DNA of 64,000 bases from Metallyticus violacea (Eukaryota > Arthropoda > Insecta > Mantodea > Metallyticidae), in assembly GCA_030762175.1 (NCBI GenBank), contig CM060834.1, positions 67,685,501 to 67,749,500 on the forward strand. The letters run 5' to 3'. The position numbers were made by a program, and so were the translations under genes. A model generated the notes under the pieces. It did no database searches. It was not told the DNA's origin and saw only the letters and a list, made by a program, of their open reading frames with translations. Below are positions 60,765 to 64,000 of this stretch, piece by piece. Positions within the stretch are counted from its first letter, which is position 1. The number at the start of each line of letters is the position of its first letter.

Positions 60765-62627
60765 AGAATCTCGAAAAGAATAAAGTTTTTTTTTGAAGTT
60801 TGGAAACTTCGTTTGAATCACTTTTTTTCCGTTCTTATTTAAGATAACTGGTTCTCTTTCATTATACTAGTTTGATAGCTGTAGAAAAGGATATTATGCG
60901 CAAAGAATCTCGAAAAGAAAAAAAAAATTTTTTCGAAGTTTGGAAACTTCATTAGAATAACTTTTTTTCCGTTCTTATTCGAGATAACTGGTTCTCTTTC
61001 ATTATACTAAATTGATAGCCTCAGAAAAGCATATTATGCGCAAAGAATCTCGAAAAGAAAAAAAATTTTTTTTGTAGTTTGGAAACTTCGTTAGAATCAC
61101 TTTTTTTCCGTTCTTATTTGAGATAACTGTTTCTCTTTCATTATACTAGTTTGATAGCCTCAGTAAAGCATATGATGCGCAAAGAATCTCGAAAAGAAAA
61201 AAAATTTTTTTCGAAGTTTGGAAACTTCCTTAGAATCACTTTTTTTCCGTTCTTATTTGAGATAACTGGTTCTCTTTCATTATACTAGTTTGATAGCCTC
61301 AGTAATGCATACTACGCGCAAAGAATCTGGAAAAGAAAAAAAATTTTTTTCGAAGTTTTGAAACTTCGTTAGAATCACTTTTTTTCCGTTCTTATTTGAG
61401 ATAACTGGTTCTCTTTCATTATACTAGTTTGATAGCCTCAGTAAAGCATATTATGCGCAAAGAATCTCGAAAAGAAAAAAATTTTTTTTCGAAGTTTGGA
61501 AACGTCGTTTGAATCACTTTTTTCCGTTCTTATTTGAGATTACTGCTTCTCTTTCATTATAGTAGTTTGATAGCCTCAGAAAAGCATATTATGCTCAAAG
61601 AATCTCGAAAAGAAAAAAAATTTTTTCGAAGTTTGGAAACGTCGTTTGAATCACTTTTTTCCGTTCTTATTTGAGATTACTGGTTCTCTTTCATTATAGT
61701 AGAATGATAGCCTCAGAAAAGCATATTATGCACAAAGAATATCGAAAAGAAAAAAAATTTTTTTGGAAGTTTGGAAACTTCGTTAGAATCACTTTTATTC
61801 CGTTCTTATTTGAGATAACTGGTTCTCTTTCATTATACTAGTTTGATAACCTCAGAAAAGCATATTATGCGCAAAGAATCTCGAAAAGAAAAAAAGTTTT
61901 CTTTCGAAGTTTGGAAACTTCGTTTGAATCACTTTTTTTCCGTTCTTATTTGAGATAACTGGTTCTCTTTCATTATACTAGTTTGATAGCCTCAGCAAAG
62001 CATATTATGCACAAAGAATCTCGAAAAGAAAAAAATTTTTTTTCGAAGTTTGGAAACTTTGTTTGAATGACTTTTTTTCCGTTCTTATTTGAGATAACTG
62101 GTTCTCTTTCATTATACTAGTTTGATAGCCTCAGTAAAGCATATTATGCGCAAAGAATATGGAAAAGAAAAAAAAATTTTTTCGAAGTTTGTAAACTTCG
62201 TTAGAATCACTTTTTTTCCGTTCTTATGTGAGATAACTGGTTCTCTTTCCTTATACTAGTTTGATAACCTCAGAAAAGGATATTATGCGCAAAGAATCTC
62301 GAAAAGAAAAAAGTTTTTTTTCGAAGTTTGGAAACTTCGTTTGAATCACTTTTTTTTCCGTTCTTATTTGAGATAACTGGTTCTCTTTCATTATATTAGT
62401 TTGATAGCGTCAGTAAAGCATATTATGCGCTAAGAATCTGGAAAAGAAAAAAAATTTTTTTCGAAGTTTGGAAACTTCGTTAGAATCACTTTTTTCCGTT
62501 ATTATTTGAGATAACTGGTTCTCTTTCATTATACTAGTTTGATAGCCTCAGTAAAGCATATTATGCGCAAAGAATCTCGAAAAGAAAAAAATTTTTTTTC
62601 GAAGTTTGGAAACGTCGTTTGAATCAC
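60765..62627. repeat. Right partner of the 15.1-kb-offset duplication
   Basis: Counterpart of 45650-47510. It carries its own changes, for example AGTAATGCATACTACGCGC (about 61303) and CCGTTATTATTTGAG (62496). The region just to its left (59.6-60.85 kb) matches 46.7-48.0 kb instead, at about 12,895 bp (CTTTTTCCG 47511/60406). The same source stretch is therefore represented on both sides of about 60.85 kb. Confidence 0.7.
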
Positions 62628-62719
62628 TTTTTCCGTTCTTATTTGAGATTACTGGTTCTCTTTCATTATAGTAGTTTGATAGCCTCAGAAAAGCATATTA
62701 TGCGCAAAGAATCTCGAAA

Positions 62720-63620
62720 AGAAAAAAAATGTTTTTCGAAGTTTGGAAACTTCCTTAGAATCACTGTTTTTCCGTTCTTATTTGAGATAACTGCTTGTCT
62801 TTCATTATACTAGTTTGATAGCCTCAGTAAAGCATATTATGCGCAAAGAATCTGGAAAAGAAAAAAAATTTTTTTCGAAGTTTTGAAACTTTGTTAGAAT
62901 CACTGTTTTTCCGTTCTTATTTGAGATAAATGGTTCTCTTTCATTATACTAGTTTGATAGCCTCAGTAAAGCATATAATGCGCAAAGAATCTCGAAAAGA
63001 AAAAAATTTTTTTTCGAAGTTTGGAAACGTCGTTTGAATCACTTTTTTCCGTTCTTATTTGAGATTACTGCTTCTCTTTCATTATAGTAGTTTGATAGCC
63101 TCAGAAAAGCATATTATGCTCAAAGAATCTCGAAAAGAAAAAAAATGTTTTTCGAAGTTTGGAAACGTCGTTTGAATCACTTTTTTCCTTTCTTATTTGA
63201 GATTACTGGTTCTCTTTCATTATAGTAGAATGATAGCCTCAGAAAAGCATATTATGCACAAAGAATATCGAAAAGAAAAAAAATTTTTTTGGAAGTTTGG
63301 AAACTTCGTTAGAATCACTTTTATTCCGTTCTTATTTGAGATAACTGGTTCTCTTTCATTATACTAGTTTGATAGCCTCAGAAAAGCATATTATGCGCAA
63401 AGAATCTCGAAAAGAAAAAAAGTTTTTTTTCCGAAGTTTGGAAACTTCGTTTGAATCACTTTTTTTCCGTTCTTATTTGAGATAACTGGTTCTCTTTCAT
63501 TATACTAGTTTGATAGCCTCAGCAAAGCATATTACTCACAAAGAATATCGAAAAGAAAAAAATTTTTTTTCGAAGTTTGGAAACTTTGTTTGAATGACTT
63601 TTTTTCCGTTCTTATTTGAG
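62720..63620. repeat. Right partner of the 3.75-kb-offset duplication
   Basis: It is the last recognisable higher-order segment of the window and runs up to the divergent monomers at the right end. It keeps the TTTCCTTTCTTATTTG (63184/59439) and TTACTCACAAAG variants of its partner. Its last monomer with CTTTGTTTGAATGAC is followed by TATACCTTTTTGATAG instead of the expected TATACTAGTTTGATAG. Confidence 0.75.
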
Positions 63621-63639
63621 ATAACTGGTTCTCTTTCAT

Positions 63640-64000
63640 TATACCTTTTTGATAGCCTCAGAAAAGCATATTATGCGCAAAGAATCTCGAAAGAAAAAAA
63701 TTTTTTTTCGAAGTTTGGAAACTTCGTTAGAAACACTTTTTTTCCATTCTTATTTGAGTTAATTGGTTCTCTTTCATTATACTAGTTTGATAGCCTCAGA
63801 AAAGCATTTTATGCGCAAAGAATCTCGAAAAGAAAAAAAATTTTTTTTAGAATCACTTTTTTTCCGTTCTTATTTGAGATAACTGGTTCTCTTTCATTAT
63901 TATAGTTTCATAGCCTCAGAAAAGCATATTATGCGCAAAGAATCTCGAAAAGAAAAAAATTTTTTTCGAAGTTTGGAAATATCATTAGAAACACTATTTT
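63640..64000. repeat. Divergent monomers at right end of window
   Basis: Several changes that are rare or absent elsewhere cluster here: ATACCTTTTTGATAG, TCTCGAAAGAAAAA (one A lost), GTTAGAAACAC, TTCCATTC, GAGTTAATTGG, CATTTTATGCGC, a 19-bp deletion, ATTATTATAGTTTCATAG and GGAAATATCATTAGAAACAC. Clusters of variants are common near satellite array edges (known in general), so an edge may lie not far to the right. The ATTATTATAGTTTCATAG variant also occurs at 23169. Confidence 0.7.
63765..63884 (+). repeat. 120-bp short monomer, dyad deleted
   Basis: The unit between GGTTCT at 63765 and 63885 is 120 bp. The T-run passes straight into TTAGAATCAC at about 63848, so the whole CGAAGTTTGGAAACTTCG dyad is missing while the rest is intact. 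It is the only monomer I saw with a deletion larger than about 4 bp. Confidence 0.85.

Larger units (their letters stand above)
44800..63640. repeat. Satellite domain R, shuffled higher-order order
   Basis: GTAGAATGATAG monomers reappear at 45060 and GATAGCGTCAG monomers at 47285. Spacings are irregular (for the latter 29, 15, 49 and 16 monomers), and duplications of several offsets interleave, so no single higher-order period describes the domain. GCATATTATTCGCAAAG monomers (about 45365, 50081, 53821, 56176, 57287) are a local marker. No gene or non-satellite insert is visible. Confidence 0.8.
1..64000. repeat. Satellite DNA array, about 139-bp monomer, head-to-tail
   Basis: The whole window consists of one monomer family repeated without interruption in one orientation. 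Each unit runs from GGTTCTCTTTCATTATACTAG, through GATAGCCTCAG and CATATTATGCGCAAAG, an A-run/T-run, CGAAGTTTGGAAAC and a T-run with CCGTTCTTATTTGAG, to GATAACT. Most units are 137-140 bp, giving about 460 copies. No unique sequence, gene, RNA or transposon interrupts it and neither array end is inside the window. The AT-rich composition, monomer length and nested higher-order order are typical of eukaryotic centromeric or pericentromeric satellites (known for such arrays in general). That this array is centromeric is inference. I do not recognise the family. Confidence 0.98.

Noticed and set aside
1..64000. Thirty short open reading frames of 60-90 codons on both strands, several of them nearly identical in translation
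   Set aside because: All are readings of the satellite monomer. 139 bp is one more than a multiple of three, so a frame moves through all three phases and meets a stop within about two monomers. Their sameness follows from DNA repeats, lengths stay at or below 90 codons, and the predicted peptides are only Lys/Phe/Ser-rich products of the A/T tract. No recognisable domain or start context supports them.
1..64000. CRISPR-like regularly spaced repeats
   Set aside because: The repeats abut directly, with no unique spacers, and the unit is 139 bp; the variation is that of diverged tandem monomers. There are no cas genes.
1..64000. T-runs and the dyad read as bacterial intrinsic terminators, or the A/T blocks as promoters
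   Set aside because: The dyad is not followed directly by a T-run on either strand in a GC-rich stem context, there are no genes to serve, and the array looks eukaryotic. Promoter-like AT motifs are expected by chance at 30% G+C.
1..64000. Telomeric repeats, rDNA, tRNA genes, LTRs or other transposon pieces
   Set aside because: Reading through the window I saw only the monomer family. No TTAGGG/TTTAGGG/TTAGG tandem runs, rRNA-like conserved stretches, tRNA folds or terminal repeats with coding sequence occur.

Overview
The window is a single, uninterrupted block of AT-rich satellite DNA. A monomer of about 139 bp (observed about 137-140 bp, one of 120 bp) is repeated head-to-tail from base 1 to base 64000, roughly 460 copies, all in the same orientation. 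I find no protein-coding gene, RNA gene, transposon, CRISPR array, unique sequence or array boundary. Long pure satellite arrays of this kind are typical of centromeric or pericentromeric heterochromatin in eukaryotes (established knowledge). I do not recognise the family and cannot name the organism. The consensus monomer is about 30% G+C (42 of 139) and carries five CpG sites where about three are expected from composition, so it is not CpG-depleted.

Each consensus monomer holds an A8T7 tract followed directly by an 18-bp perfect dyad, CGAAGTTTGGAAACTTCG, then a pyrimidine stretch. The right arm of the dyad is the most variable part of the monomer and defines most monomer subclasses; the left arm is strongly conserved. 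SpeI (ACTAGT), FspI (TGCGCA) and TTCGAA sites recur once per consensus monomer.

The interest lies in the organisation above the monomer. Diagnostic variant monomers recur in a fixed order, giving nested higher-order repeats. From 1 to about 33 kb the array is a mosaic of two block types. L blocks lie at 1-8.66 kb, 15.35-21.4 kb and 23.29-33.04 kb. D blocks lie at 8.69-12.02, 12.02-15.35 and, in part, 21.4-23.29 kb. L1 and L2 are related at an offset of about 23.85 kb (172 monomers), L3 and L2 at about 7.76-8.32 kb, and D1 and D2 are adjacent near-identical copies 3,329 bp apart. Each L block also contains a tandem pair of a 17-monomer unit (about 2,357 bp).

From about 33 to 44.8 kb is a different domain (M) lacking two monomer subclasses that are frequent on both sides. 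It has its own 24-28-monomer duplications (about 3.3-3.9 kb), plus 7-monomer and 3-monomer local ones. From about 44.8 kb to the end (R) the missing subclasses return, in a more shuffled pattern with duplications at offsets of about 2.08, 3.75, 4.16, 5.8-6.2, 12.9 and 15.1 kb. The last 360 bp are the most divergent part and include a 120-bp monomer, possibly a sign that an array edge is near.

The short open frames (60-90 codons) are translations of the monomer in various frames. 139 is not a multiple of three, so each frame runs into a stop within about two monomers; I report none as genes. All block edges were placed by eye from diagnostic variants and are good to about one monomer.
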